Below are positions 7,934 to 17,018 of a stretch of DNA of 64,000 nt, one piece after another. Positions within the stretch are counted from its first letter, which is position 1; the number at the start of each line of letters is the position of its first letter. Origin of the DNA: DASUBV01 sp036501025 (GTDB lineage Bacteria > Actinomycetota > Actinomycetes > Streptosporangiales > Streptosporangiaceae); contig DASYBB010000004.1 in the NCBI GenBank assembly GCA_036501025.1, positions 14,161 to 78,160 of the forward strand, read 5' to 3'. Both the position numbers and the translations under genes were made by a program. The notes below the pieces were generated by a model. It was not told the origin of the DNA, searched no databases, and saw only the letters and a program-made list of their open reading frames with translations.

Positions 7934-8806
7934 ATGCCCACCGCAATAGAGCACCTCGATCAGCACCGCCGCGAGGTTCGCACCCGGTGGGGCACGGCCA
8001 GCTGCATCGACACCGGCGGGCCCGGCCGCGCGGCCCTGTTCGTGCACGGCCTCGGCACCAGCAGCTACCTGTGGCGGAACGTGATCGACCAGGTCAGCGG
8101 GCAGCGCCGCTGCGTGGCACTCGACCTGCCACTGCACGGGCACACGCCCGGCGCGGCCGGCCAGGACTTCTCGCTGCCGGGACTGGCCCGCTTCGTCGCC
8201 GACTGCTGCGACGCGCTCGAGCTCGCCGAGGTGGACCTGGTCGCGAACGACACCGGCGGAGCGGTCTCGCAGGTCTTCGCGGCCGGCCAGCCCGAGCGGC
8301 TGCACACCCTGACGCTGACCAACTGCGAGGCGCATGACAACCTCCCGCCCCGGGCCTTCCTGCCCACGGTCGTGCTCGCCCGGCTGGGCCTGTTCGCCCG
8401 CATCGCGCCGCGCCTGGTCAAGGACACCGGCCGGGCCCGCCAGCGCGTGTACGGCACCGGCTACCAGGACGTCAGCCAGCTGCCCGAGGAGATCGTGCGC
8501 GCCTGGCTGCGGCCGCTGCTCGGCGCCCCCGGCCCGGCCCGCGAGTACCAGCGGCTGATCGCCTCGCTGCACGCCCGCGACCTGCTGGCGGCCGAGCCCG
8601 CGCTGGCCCGCCTGCAGGTCCCGACCCTCATCGTCTGGGGCACCGGCGACGTCTTCTTCAACCGCAAGTGGGCGTACTGGCTGCGCGACACTATCCCGGG
8701 CGCCACCGAGGTGGTCGAGCTGGACGGCGCGCGCCTGTTCTTCCCCGACGAGCGGGCCGCTGAGCTCACTGCCGCGCTTCGCCGCCACTGGGACGCCCAC
8801 CCGTGA
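7934..8806 (+). CDS. Alpha/beta hydrolase, haloalkane-dehalogenase-like
   Basis: 290 residues starting at ATG 7934 after GAGGGGAG. The oxyanion motif HGLG is at 38-41 and the nucleophile elbow reads VANDTGGA, placing Asp106 where most hydrolases have Ser; Asp nucleophiles characterise haloalkane dehalogenases and epoxide hydrolases. A late acidic residue is available in VWGTGDVFF. The position where the catalytic His should sit reads DGARLFFPDERA with no His, so catalysis as a classical triad is doubtful. Regulated by the divergent TetR through the operator pair. Cytosolic, no signal peptide. Confidence 0.85.
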   Translation: MPTAIEHLDQHRREVRTRWGTASCIDTGGPGRAALFVHGLGTSSYLWRNVIDQVSGQRRCVALDLPLHGHTPGAAGQDFSLPGLARFVADCCDALELAEVDLVANDTGGAVSQVFAAGQPERLHTLTLTNCEAHDNLPPRAFLPTVVLARLGLFARIAPRLVKDTGRARQRVYGTGYQDVSQLPEEIVRAWLRPLLGAPGPAREYQRLIASLHARDLLAAEPALARLQVPTLIVWGTGDVFFNRKWAYWLRDTIPGATEVVELDGARLFFPDERAAELTAALRRHWDAHP

Positions 8807-8862
8807 GCGGCTAGCGCCGCGTCAGATGACGTTCGCCTGGCTGGCGAAGCGGTCCTGCCCGG

Positions 8863-8886
8863 CGGATCGACGGATCGGCGGATCGG
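8863..8886. repeat. Three tandem 8-bp CGGATCGR units
   Basis: CGGATCGA, CGGATCGG and CGGATCGG follow each other directly in the gap between the hydrolase gene and the TnpB remnant. Too short to assign; it may mark the left boundary of the mobile element or be a regulatory repeat. Confidence 0.6.
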
Positions 8887-8928
8887 CCGGGTTCGGGAAA
8901 TGTCGTACCGGCCTGGTGTAGTGGGCGG

Positions 8929-10400
8929 GTGCCGCGCTCCCGTCCTCGTCAAGGCCATCCGGTGGTGCACCGGACGGCCCGGGTCGGGCTGCGGGTCACC
9001 CCGGCCCAGCGGCGGCGGTGCTTCGGGCTGCTGGCGTCGGCGGGCGACGTATGGGCGTGCACGCTCGACCTGGCGCGGTGGCGGCGGCAGGCGGGCCGGC
9101 GGCCGCTGGCGGGCTACCAGGACCTGTGCCGGGAACTGGCGTTAGCCGGCCCCGGGACGTTCGGGGAACTGGACAGCACGGGTGCCCGGTCGGTGCTGCG
9201 CCGCTACAGCGACGCCTGGTTCACCGCCGCCCGGCGCCGCAAGAACGGCACCACCACGGTCCGGTACCCGCGGCGCAAGCGGCGCCTGGTGCCGGTCCGG
9301 TACTACCACGGCACTTTCACCCTCGACGGGCGGCGGCTCCGGCTGCCCGTCGCGCGCGGCTGCCCGCCGCTGTGGGTGCGGCTGGACCGGGAGCCCCGTA
9401 TCCGGCCGGGCAGATCCGGTCGGTCACGCTGCTGAACCAGGGCCGCCGCCTGTTCGCCGAGGTCACCGCCGAGGTCCCCGTCGCGACCTACCGCGACGGC
9501 GAAGGACCGGACCCGGCCCGGGTCGCCGGAGTGGTCCCGGGAGTGATCCACCCGTTCGCGGTCGCCGGCCCCGGCGGGGAGGGACTGCTGGTCTCGGGCC
9601 GGGCGATCCGCGCCGAGAACCACCTGCACCTGGCCGACGCCAAGCGCCGCGCCCGGGCGGTTGCGCGCCGGGCGCCGAGGCCGGGGCAGGCGGGGTCGCG
9701 GCGGTGGCGCAAGACCCGCGCCCGGCAGCGGAAGCTGGAAGCTGCGCACCGGCGGCGGGTGGCCCAGGCCCAGCACGAAGCCGCCGCGGCCGTGATCGCC
9801 TGGTCAGTGCAGCGCCGGGTCGGCACGCTGAAGGTCGGCGACCCGCGCGGCGTGCTGGCCCTGGCCGCCGGCCGGCGGCACAACAAGCGGGTCCGGGACT
9901 GGCGCATCGGCCACCTCCTGGCGTGCCTGCAGGACAAGGCCGGCCGGGCCGGGATCACCGCCGTGCTGGTCGACGAGCGCGGCACCTCCTCCACCTGCCC
10001 GTCCTGCACCCGGCGGGTCCCCCGGCCCGCCGGGCGGACGTTCGCCTGCCCGCACTGCGGGTTCACCGGGCACCGGGACCTTGTCGGCGGCGCCAACATC
10101 GCCACCCGCACCCCGGGCGGCGGACCCATCCAGCCCGGGAACCCCTTCCCGGACCAGATCACGCACCGCCGCGCCGGGAACCACCTGCCAGGTGCCTCCC
10201 CGGCACGACGTGACCCCCGGCGCCGCCCCCACCCGGCAGCACCCGGCGGTCCCCTGGCCGGCCGCGGCCCGCCCCACCCGGACGTGGGGACGTCGCTCGC
10301 CCACCGCCTCCGGCGGGACGCGAGGATCGCTCAGCTCCACCCGGGCAACCGGGCAAACGCTAGCGCGACACGGCACGATGACAGTCATCTGACAGCCCGC
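8929..10400 (+). pseudogene. TnpB (IS200/IS605-type) pseudogene, frameshifted and lacking the RuvC-I Asp
   Basis: The N-terminal half (8929-9397, frame 1) holds the TnpB opening GLRVTPAQRRRCFGLLASAG and RRRKNGTTTVRYPRRKRR; the rest continues in frame 3 from about 9398 (PYPAGQIRSVTLLNQGRRLF). One C is missing from the C-run at 9394-9397. The catalytic RuvC-I motif reads VAGVVPGVIHPFAVAG, where homologues carry Asp at the second V (codon GTC 9534-9536). RuvC-II Glu (VDERGTSSTCPSC), the CPSC/CPHC zinc ribbon and RuvC-III Asp (GHRDLVGGANIATR) remain. No stop follows in this frame until 10943, so the end is approximate. No TnpA partner is visible. Confidence 0.85.
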
Positions 10401-10500
10401 CCTGATGTGCTGCTCGGCATCCGGGGAGGCCATGTGCCGGGCAGCCCACGCCGGCGGCGAGCGTTCCCGGCCGCCCCGGCGACGCTGAGAGGAGGCGGGC

Positions 10501-10524
10501 ATGACCTTCGACCACGACTTCTGA
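10501..10524 (+). CDS. Seven-codon leader-like ORF (MTFDHDF)
   Basis: ATG 10501 follows GAGAGGAGG with ideal 5-nt spacing and is closed by TGA after seven codons. A 14-bp-stem hairpin begins 35 nt after the stop. Such an arrangement resembles attenuator leaders, but the next gene (AfsR-like) starts 460 bp downstream. Reading on in the adjacent frame gives Ala-rich sequence without recognisable homology, so a frameshifted longer gene is possible. Confidence 0.35.
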   Translation: MTFDHDF

Positions 10525-10558
10525 GTTGCGCTGCGGCCGCGGCCGTCCCGCTCCCCCC

Positions 10559-10590
10559 GGCCGGAAACCGCGCCCGCGCGGTTTCCGGCC
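10559..10590. terminator. Perfect 14-bp stem, 4-nt loop hairpin
   Basis: GGCCGGAAACCGCG (10559-10572), loop CCCG, then CGCGGTTTCCGGCC (10577-10590). No T-run follows. It may terminate transcription from the TnpB remnant or the mini-ORF. The remaining sequence to 10920 contains only a short AACGGC-G-GCCGTT palindrome (10611-10623) and no supported gene. Confidence 0.7.
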
Positions 10591-10921
10591 TCGCTCGTGA
10601 ACCAGGGGCGAACGGCGGCCGTTTGTACGGTTTCAGGCGGGCCGCGCGCGAGGCTGGATGCGGCCCGGGGCACAGGACGGAGCCAGGCCCGTGCGGCAGG
10701 CTGAGCGGGCGAGGCCCAGGCGTGACGGGCCGTCCGCACCCGTGGCGCGGCCCGGCACCGAGTTGCGGGCGGGCCGGCTCAGCAATGCCCAGGTCGCGCT
10801 CGACCCGCTATCTGTGTACTCGCCCGCACTGTCAGCGCGCTCGGGCGGCAGCGCGGCGCGGCGGGCGAGACCGGCGAGAGCTGACTCCCGGCGGCCGCGC
10901 GGCGGCCGTCCCGGCGGCGCC

Positions 10922-10954
10922 ATTTTCCGGCCTATATTTCTAGCTTTCCGGAAA
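10922..10954 (+). promoter_or_regulatory. Repeated TTTCCGG motif upstream of AfsR-like gene
   Basis: TTTCCGG occurs at 10924-10930 and again at 10945-10951, 21 bp (two helical turns) apart; the second copy is part of the perfect palindrome TTTCCGGAAA (10945-10954). The stretch is AT-rich for this genome and lies 35-65 bp ahead of the AfsR-like start. Direct heptamer repeats are the usual binding targets of SARP/OmpR-type DNA-binding domains, so autoregulation is plausible. Confidence 0.5.
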
Positions 10955-10988
10955 TGCCCGGTCCGCATGCAGGTCCGGGAAACTGTCG

Positions 10989-13900
10989 GTGACAGACGTC
11001 GGGGAGGTCTGGGTGGCCGGGAAGACGGAGCTGTGGCTGCTGGGCCCGCTCACGGTGCGGTACGACGGGGTCGAGGTCCCCATCCCGGCCGGGAAGCAGC
11101 GGGTGCTGCTGGCCGCGCTGCTGCTGCAGGCCGGGCGCCCGGTCGGGCTGGACGAGCTGGCCGAGGCCATGTGGGGGCCCAGGCTTCCGGTATCGGCTCG
11201 GGCGAGCCTGCATACGCAGGTGGCCCGGCTGCGCAAGGCGCTGGCCGGCGTCGGCCCGCAGATCGTGACCGGGCCGAGCGGCTACTGGATCGAGGTCGGG
11301 ACCGCCGAGCTGGACCTGGCCCGGTTCGAGTCCGCGCTGGCCGCCGGGCGGGCCGCCGCCCAGGCCGGGTCGTGGGCGGACGCGGCACAGGTGCTGGGCG
11401 AGGGACTGGCCCGGTGGCGCGGTCAGCCGCTGGCCGGGGTCCCGTCTGAGACGCTGGTCGCGCGGGAGCTGCCGCGGCTGTCCGAGCTCCGGCTGCAGGC
11501 GCTGGAAGCGCGGATCGACGCCGACCTGCGGCTGGGCCGGCACGGTGACGTGATCGGCGAGCTCCGGCAGCTGACGGCGGCCGAGCCGCTCCGCGAGCGG
11601 CTGTACGGGCTGCTGATGACGGCGCTGTACCAGGACGGGCAGCCGGCCGGCGCGCTCGAGGCGTACCAGGCCGCCCGAGCGGTCCTGGTCGAGGAGCTGG
11701 GCGCCGAGCCGGGACCCGAGCTGCAGCGACTGCAGCAGCGGGTCCTGGCCCGCGACCCGGCCCTGGCCGCGCCGGGCCGCCCGGCCGGCGATCCCGCGGG
11801 CTCCGTGCACGCTGGGGCCAGGCCGCCCCGCCCCGGGCCGCCATCCGCGGAAGTGCCGCGGCAGCTGCCCGCCGCTCCGGCCTGGTTCGCCGGGCGGGAC
11901 GACGAGCTGGCGGCACTCACGCGCCTGCTGGACGAGTCGGGCCCCGGCGGCGGAACGGTGGTGATCTCCGCGATCGCGGGCACGGCCGGCGTGGGCAAGA
12001 CCGCGCTGGCGGTGCGCTGGGCGCATCAGATCGCGGACCGGTTCCCGGACGGGCAGCTGTACGTGAACCTCCGCGGTTACGATCCGGACCGGCCGATGCA
12101 GCCGACGGACGCGCTGGCCGGCTTCCTGCGCGCCCTCGGCGTGCCGGGCCCGGAGATCCCGGCCGAGGAGGCGGAACGGGCCGCGCGCTACCGGACCCAG
12201 CTGGCCGGGCGGCGGATAATGGTCGTGCTCGACAACGCCGGGGAGGTCGAGCAGGTCCGGCCGCTGCTGCCCGGCGCGGCCGGCTGCGTGGCCGTGGTCA
12301 CGAGCCGCGACGCGCTGCCCGGGCTGATCGCCCGCGACGGCGCCCGGCGGCTGGCCCTGGACCTGCTGCCGCTGCCGGACGCTGTCGGGCTGCTGCGGTC
12401 CCTGATCGGCGCGCGGGCGGATGGCGACATCGCCGCCACCGAGGCCCTGGCGGTGCAGTGTGCCCGGCTGCCGCTGGCCCTGCGGGTGGCCGCCGAGCTG
12501 GCTGCGGGCCGGCCCGGCGTGCCCCTGGCTGACCTGGTGGCCGAGCTGGCCGACTGGCAGCAGCGGCTGGATCACCTGGATGCGGGCGGCGACCCGCGGA
12601 CCGCGGTGCGCGGCGTCTTCTCGTGGTCTTTCCAGCAGCTGAGCGCGCCCGCCGCCCGCGCGTTCCGGCTGGCCGGCCTGCACCCTGGCCCGGACCTCGA
12701 TCCGCACGCCGCCGCCGCGCTGGCCGGCTCCTCGGCCGAGGAGGCGCGCGGCGCCCTGGACGAGCTGGCCCGCGCCCACCTGGTCCACGTCATCGGGCCG
12801 GACCGCTTCGGCATGCACGACTTGCTGCGGGCCTACGCGCGCGAGCTGGCCTCCCGCGCGGACGGCCGGGACGAGTGCTGCGCCGCGGTGACCCGCCTGC
12901 TTGATCACTACCTGCACGCAGCGGCCAGCGCGATGGACACCCTGTTCCCCGCCGAGCGGCACCGGCGACCCCGCGTGCCCGTGCCGGCTGTGCCGGGTCC
13001 CCCGATGGCCACCACGGACGCGGCCCGGGCCTGGCTGGACGCGCAGCGGCCGGCCCTGGTCGCGGCCGTCGCCTATGCCACCGAGTACGGCTGGCCGTCC
13101 CACCCTGGCCCGCTGGCCGCCACCCTGCATCGCTACCTGGAGAATGGCGGCCACTATCCCGAGGCCATGATCATCCATGGCCATGCCCGCCGCGCCGCTC
13201 ACGATGCCGGCGACCGGGCGGGCGAGGCGGCCGCGCTGACCAGCCTTGGCGTTGTCGACATCGGGCAGGGCCGGTACCGGCAGGCGACTGGGCAGTTCCA
13301 GCAGGCGCTGCCGCTCTATCACGAGGCCGGCGACCGCGTCGGGGGCGCGCGGGCGCGGCTCAATCTCGGCGTGGCCTGCCTCGCGGAGGGCCGTTACCGG
13401 CAGGCCGCTGACTACGTCCAGCAGGCCCTGGCGCTGTACCGGGAGATCGGCGACCGCTGGGGGGTGGCCAAGTCGCTGACCAATCTCGCCGCCATCTGCC
13501 TGATGCTGGGCGCCGAGCAGGAGGCCTTCGATCATGCCGGGCAGGCCCTGGCCCTGTCCGGGGAGCTCGGTGACCTGCCCGACCAGGCGCACTCGCTGAT
13601 GTGCCTGGGCGACATCGAGGCCAGGCGCGGCCGGTACTGCGAAGCAGCCCATTACCTCCAGCGGGCCCTGGCGGCGTCGCGCGAGATCGGCCACCGGAAC
13701 TTCGAGGCCTCGGCGCTGTCCTACCTGGCCGGCGTCCGGCTGCAGGAGGGCAGCTACGCCGACGCCGTGAGCTGCTACCAGGAGGCGCTGGCCGTGTTCC
13801 ACGAGAGCGGCACGGTCTCGGGCGAGGCCGAGGCGCTCAACGGGCTCGGCCACGCATTCCTCGCGATGGGCCGCCGGGAGGAGGCCCGAGCCCAGCACCT

Positions 13901-14114
13901 CAGCGCGCTCAGCCTGGCCATCCGCGTCGGCGAGCGGCGCGAGCAGGCCCGCGCGCACGAGGGCCTCGGGCGCGGCTGCGCGGACGCCGGCGAGGCCGGC
14001 GAGGCTCGCCGTCACTGGCAGGAGGCCCTGATCATCTATACCGATCTCGGCGCGCCGGAAGCGGACCAGGTCCGCGACCGGCTGGCCGGCGACCGCAGGC
14101 GGACGACGGCGTGA
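10989..14114 (+). CDS. AfsR/SARP-family regulator: OmpR-type DNA-binding, BTAD, NB-ARC, TPR
   Basis: 1041 residues with the complete AfsR layout. Residues ~10-100: winged helix (LWLLGPLTVRYDGVEVPIPA; WIEVGTAELDLARFESAL). ~100-250: bacterial transcriptional activator domain (RLYGLLMTALYQDGQPAGAL, LVEELGAEPGPELQRLQQRV). ~300-620: NB-ARC ATPase with Walker A IAGTAGVGKTALAV, LYVNLRGYDPD, Walker B MVVLDNA and TSRDALPGL. ~740-1030: six to seven tetratricopeptide repeats (AGEAAALTSLGVVDIGQGRY). Such proteins activate secondary-metabolite or developmental genes. GTG 10989 is the longest start; GTG 11013, behind GGGGAGG, has the better ribosome site. Confidence 0.93.
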   Translation: MTDVGEVWVAGKTELWLLGPLTVRYDGVEVPIPAGKQRVLLAALLLQAGRPVGLDELAEAMWGPRLPVSARASLHTQVARLRKALAGVGPQIVTGPSGYWIEVGTAELDLARFESALAAGRAAAQAGSWADAAQVLGEGLARWRGQPLAGVPSETLVARELPRLSELRLQALEARIDADLRLGRHGDVIGELRQLTAAEPLRERLYGLLMTALYQDGQPAGALEAYQAARAVLVEELGAEPGPELQRLQQRVLARDPALAAPGRPAGDPAGSVHAGARPPRPGPPSAEVPRQLPAAPAWFAGRDDELAALTRLLDESGPGGGTVVISAIAGTAGVGKTALAVRWAHQIADRFPDGQLYVNLRGYDPDRPMQPTDALAGFLRALGVPGPEIPAEEAERAARYRTQLAGRRIMVVLDNAGEVEQVRPLLPGAAGCVAVVTSRDALPGLIARDGARRLALDLLPLPDAVGLLRSLIGARADGDIAATEALAVQCARLPLALRVAAELAAGRPGVPLADLVAELADWQQRLDHLDAGGDPRTAVRGVFSWSFQQLSAPAARAFRLAGLHPGPDLDPHAAAALAGSSAEEARGALDELARAHLVHVIGPDRFGMHDLLRAYARELASRADGRDECCAAVTRLLDHYLHAAASAMDTLFPAERHRRPRVPVPAVPGPPMATTDAARAWLDAQRPALVAAVAYATEYGWPSHPGPLAATLHRYLENGGHYPEAMIIHGHARRAAHDAGDRAGEAAALTSLGVVDIGQGRYRQATGQFQQALPLYHEAGDRVGGARARLNLGVACLAEGRYRQAADYVQQALALYREIGDRWGVAKSLTNLAAICLMLGAEQEAFDHAGQALALSGELGDLPDQAHSLMCLGDIEARRGRYCEAAHYLQRALAASREIGHRNFEASALSYLAGVRLQEGSYADAVSCYQEALAVFHESGTVSGEAEALNGLGHAFLAMGRREEARAQHLSALSLAIRVGERREQARAHEGLGRGCADAGEAGEARRHWQEALIIYTDLGAPEADQVRDRLAGDRRRTTA

Positions 14115-14465
14115 CGGCCAGGGCGCCGGAGCAGGGCAGCCGCCGGGCTACCCGGGTTGCGCGCATCGGGTATCTCCCGTCGTCAGCGGGCCAGGGCACG
14201 CGGCCGGCCGGGACCCGGCCCGGCCCAGCGGTCACCGGCTAGTCTCGCCGCCGCCGCCATCATCTGGCTGTCCGGCCGGTGTCACCGCGCGCCGCCCGGC
14301 CGCGGCCGCTGACCGGGCCCGGTGCCCCGCCCGCCGAGTAGCCCTTGGGACTACGCGGGCTGGCCCGCTGGGCTGACGACGTCGCGCTCCGGACGCCCGA
14401 GGATGTGGGCAGGCCGGGTCAGGCGCGCGCCGCGGCCGGCCCGGGCGCGAGAGGAGAAAACGATC
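14115..14465. other. Intergenic region without recognised gene
   Basis: This 350-bp stretch separates the AfsR-like gene from the next membrane-protein gene. I see no credible ORF, palindrome or promoter-like AT-rich segment. The ribosome site of the downstream gene (GAGAGGAG, about 14449-14456) lies at its end. Confidence 0.6.
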
Positions 14466-14963
14466 ATGATGATGGGCAACGGAGCGGAGCCCGCTCAGCG
14501 GCCGCCGCTGGCGGGCGAGGGTGAGCGGCCGGGACGGCCGGCCCCCGGCGTCGGCCGGCCGGGAGCCGGGCGGGCGGCCGGGCTGCTGATGGGCGTGGCC
14601 GCCGTGACCCTCGGCGTGGCGTCCTACCTGCACCGCGACGGCCGCATCCCGCTCGGCTTCACGGTGATCCACGGTGAGCGGTTCTACGGGGCCTCGATTC
14701 CCGAGGCGGTCATCGCCGTCGTGCTGGCCGCGGGCGCCGTCGCCGCGCTGGCGGCCTGGAGCCGGGGCCGGGCGGCCGCCGTCGGCGCGACCACCTTCGC
14801 GATCGCCGGCGTGGCCTACGGCCTGAGCGTGACCACGGGGACCGGGCGCGCCATCGACATCGCCTACCACTCAGCCCTGCTGGCCGTGCTGCTCGCGACG
14901 GAGGTCATCTTGTGGCGGCGGGGCGTCGTCTCCGGGAGCAGGGCCGCCGCGGCCAGAGGCTGA
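14466..14963 (+). CDS. Predicted four-helix membrane protein
   Basis: 165 residues. The ATG triplet run at 14466 follows GAGAGGAGAAAA. After a ~40-residue Gly/Pro-rich cytosolic segment there are four hydrophobic stretches: LLMGVAAVTLGVASYL, VIAVVLAAGAVAALAAW, TTFAIAGVAYGLSV and ALLAVLLATEVILW. The hydrophilic loop HRDGRIPLGFTVIHGERF lies between helices 1 and 2. This resembles small integral membrane proteins common in actinomycetes. No specific function recognised. It converges on the penicillin-binding protein gene, 35 bp away. Confidence 0.75.
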   Translation: MMMGNGAEPAQRPPLAGEGERPGRPAPGVGRPGAGRAAGLLMGVAAVTLGVASYLHRDGRIPLGFTVIHGERFYGASIPEAVIAVVLAAGAVAALAAWSRGRAAAVGATTFAIAGVAYGLSVTTGTGRAIDIAYHSALLAVLLATEVILWRRGVVSGSRAAAARG

Positions 14964-14998
14964 TGACAGGCGGCCCTTTCGTCGTCTTGGCGCCGGGA

Positions 14999-16903
14999 TC
15001 AGGCGCCGGGGCCGATTGCGTCCAGGAACCTGGCGATGATCGGCCCGTCCACCGGGCCGCCGTCGGCGCCGCCGGTGTTCTGGGTGACGATGGCGAACGC
15101 GATGTCGCCGTCGTAGCCCATGAGCCACCCGTCGAGTTTCAGGCTCGACTCCGGGCCGGTCCCGTACTCCGCGGTGCCGGTCTTGGCGTGGGTCCCGGCC
15201 GGCAGGCCCGTCCCCGCCGCGGTGCCGCCGGCCACCACGCCGGCCATCATCCCGCGCAGGTCGTTCACGATCCCGCCGGGCAGCGGCGAGGCGGGCAGAG
15301 CGTCATCGGGGGCGCCCGCGACCAGGCGCGGGGCGCGGACGGCCCCGCTGTCGATCGCCGCCGCGACGGTGGCCATCCCCAGCGGCGAGAACGTCAGCCG
15401 GCCCTGGCCCATCGCATCGGCGGCCAGCTCGGTCGGGCTGGCCGGCGCGGGCACGTTGGCCGCGAACGCCGGCAGTCCCATGTGCGGCGTGCGCTGCAGC
15501 CCGTAGAACTCCGCGGCCGCGGTGAAGTCCGACGGGGACAGGTGCGCGGTGGCCAGGCCGAGGAAGGCGGTGTTGCAGGACTCCACGAACGCGGCGTTCA
15601 GCGTCGACACGGGCTGGTCGCCCTCGGCGTTGTGAAACGTCTCGCCGTCGATCGTGCGCGTGGGCGGGCAGCTGGCCGGCGAGCCCGGGGTCAGCCCGTG
15701 CCGGAACAGCGCCGTCGAGGTGAGCACCTTGAACGTCGAGCCGGGCGGGTAGGCGCCCTGCAGCGCGGTGTCGTAGCCGGAGAGCGGGTCAGCGGCGATC
15801 GCCAGCACCTGCCCGGTCGAGGCGCGCATGGCCACCATGGCCACGTTCGGGTGCTTCGAGGTGGCCAGCGCCGCCTCCGCGGCCCGCTGCACACGCGGGT
15901 CCAGGCTCGTGCTCACGGCCTGGCCGGGATGGCCGGCGAACGTGGCCAGCCGCGTGACCGGGCTGCCGCCCGCGTTCAGCACCTCGACCCGGGTGGCCGG
16001 CGTGCCGGCCAGCGTGCGCTCCTCCGCGGCCTCGAGCCCGGTCTGCCCGACCACCGACGATGAGTCGTAGGGCGCGCCCAGGGCGCGCAGCTCCTGGGCG
16101 GTGATCGGGCCCAGCGAGCCGACCGCCTGGGCGCCCAGCTGGGGGGTGATCGCGGTCTCCGCCACCGAGTTCTGGAACTCGGTGCCGCGCACCGCGTACA
16201 CGTTGTCGGGACCCGGCGCCGCCTTGAGCTCTGCGAAGCGGGCGGCGGAGACGGTGAACACGGGCTCGAAGAAGTCCGGGTGCAGCTTGGCCTGGGCCAG
16301 CGCGCGGTCGGCCTGCGCCGCCGTCGCGCCGGCCGCCAGCAGGGCCGTGCGGACCGCGCTCGTGCTGGTGATGCGGCTGCCCACGACCCCGGCGATGACG
16401 TTCGTGACCGTCTGGGTCAGCGGGACGCCGCCGGCGCCGAGGACCGGCGCGCGCGACGGCCACGCCCGCGTCACCGCGAGCGTGTCGCCGGTGCCGAGGG
16501 CCGGGTTGACCGTCTTCGGCGACCAGGTGATCCGCCACGTGCCGCTCCGGTCGGTCAGGCGGACCGTGGTGACCGGGTTCCAGGCCCCGGCGTGGGGCAG
16601 GTCGAAGTGCTCGGTGACCCGGGCCCGGGCCGTCTTCCCGGAAGAGGCCGTGATGACCCGGCCCGCGGTGAAGGTCGCGCGGGTGACGCCGAGGGCCGCG
16701 AACGCGGCGGCGTTGACCGACCTGAAGTCGGCCGGCGGCGCGGCCACCTGGTGGCGCATGGCGGTCCAGCCGCCCCGGCCCCAGGCGGCCAGGAAGCTCG
16801 ACAGCGTCGCGCTGGCCGTCGGCGCGGAAGGCCCGCACCCGCTGAGAGCGGTCGCGGGCACGACCACGAGCACGCCCGCCACGGTCAGCCACATCCGGCG
16901 CAT
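14999..16903 (-). CDS. Penicillin-binding transpeptidase lipoprotein (class B, MecA_N/PBP2-like)
   Basis: 634 residues. ATG 16903 follows AAGGGGGGAAG. The signal sequence ends in the lipobox ALSGC (Cys23), so it is probably a lipid-anchored extracytoplasmic enzyme. Residues ~30-140 are an NTF2-like MecA_N domain (SSFLAAWGRGGWTAMRHQVA), ~150-290 a PBP dimerisation domain, and ~330-630 the transpeptidase with SxxK (PPGSTFKVLT), SxN (VESCNTAFLG) and KTG (AKTGTAEYG). All three motifs are intact. MecA_N-type PBPs cross-link peptidoglycan and often show low beta-lactam affinity. The divergent LysR and coupled beta-lactamase-like gene suggest a beta-lactam response locus. Confidence 0.92.
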   Translation of the reverse strand: MRRMWLTVAGVLVVVPATALSGCGPSAPTASATLSSFLAAWGRGGWTAMRHQVAAPPADFRSVNAAAFAALGVTRATFTAGRVITASSGKTARARVTEHFDLPHAGAWNPVTTVRLTDRSGTWRITWSPKTVNPALGTGDTLAVTRAWPSRAPVLGAGGVPLTQTVTNVIAGVVGSRITSTSAVRTALLAAGATAAQADRALAQAKLHPDFFEPVFTVSAARFAELKAAPGPDNVYAVRGTEFQNSVAETAITPQLGAQAVGSLGPITAQELRALGAPYDSSSVVGQTGLEAAEERTLAGTPATRVEVLNAGGSPVTRLATFAGHPGQAVSTSLDPRVQRAAEAALATSKHPNVAMVAMRASTGQVLAIAADPLSGYDTALQGAYPPGSTFKVLTSTALFRHGLTPGSPASCPPTRTIDGETFHNAEGDQPVSTLNAAFVESCNTAFLGLATAHLSPSDFTAAAEFYGLQRTPHMGLPAFAANVPAPASPTELAADAMGQGRLTFSPLGMATVAAAIDSGAVRAPRLVAGAPDDALPASPLPGGIVNDLRGMMAGVVAGGTAAGTGLPAGTHAKTGTAEYGTGPESSLKLDGWLMGYDGDIAFAIVTQNTGGADGGPVDGPIIARFLDAIGPGA

Positions 16904-16975
16904 CGGGCTACTTCCCCCCTTATCGGCATGAACCAGCACGCGCCATGCAACCAGCCGGCCAGCATCATGTCCAAT

Positions 16976-16998
16976 GCATCTATTAACTAGGACGATGC
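16976..16998 (+). promoter_or_regulatory. Inverted repeat in the PBP/LysR divergent region
   Basis: GCATC (16976-16980) and GATGC (16994-16998) are inverted copies 13 bp apart, in an AT-richer stretch 20-45 bp ahead of the LysR start and 75-95 bp ahead of the PBP start. Spacing and place fit a LysR-type T-N11-A box. Confidence 0.4.
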
Positions 16999-17018
16999 GT
17001 TTCTGATATAGACGAAGC

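Noticed and set aside
8929..10400. A functional TnpB-derived RNA-guided repressor system.
   Set aside because: The missing RuvC-I Asp is suggestive, but the frame is broken as given, the 3' end has no stop and no guide RNA element can be delimited by eye.
10989..14114. A biosynthetic gene cluster around the AfsR-like regulator.
   Set aside because: No PKS, NRPS, terpene, lanthipeptide or other scaffold-forming enzyme is encoded in the window.
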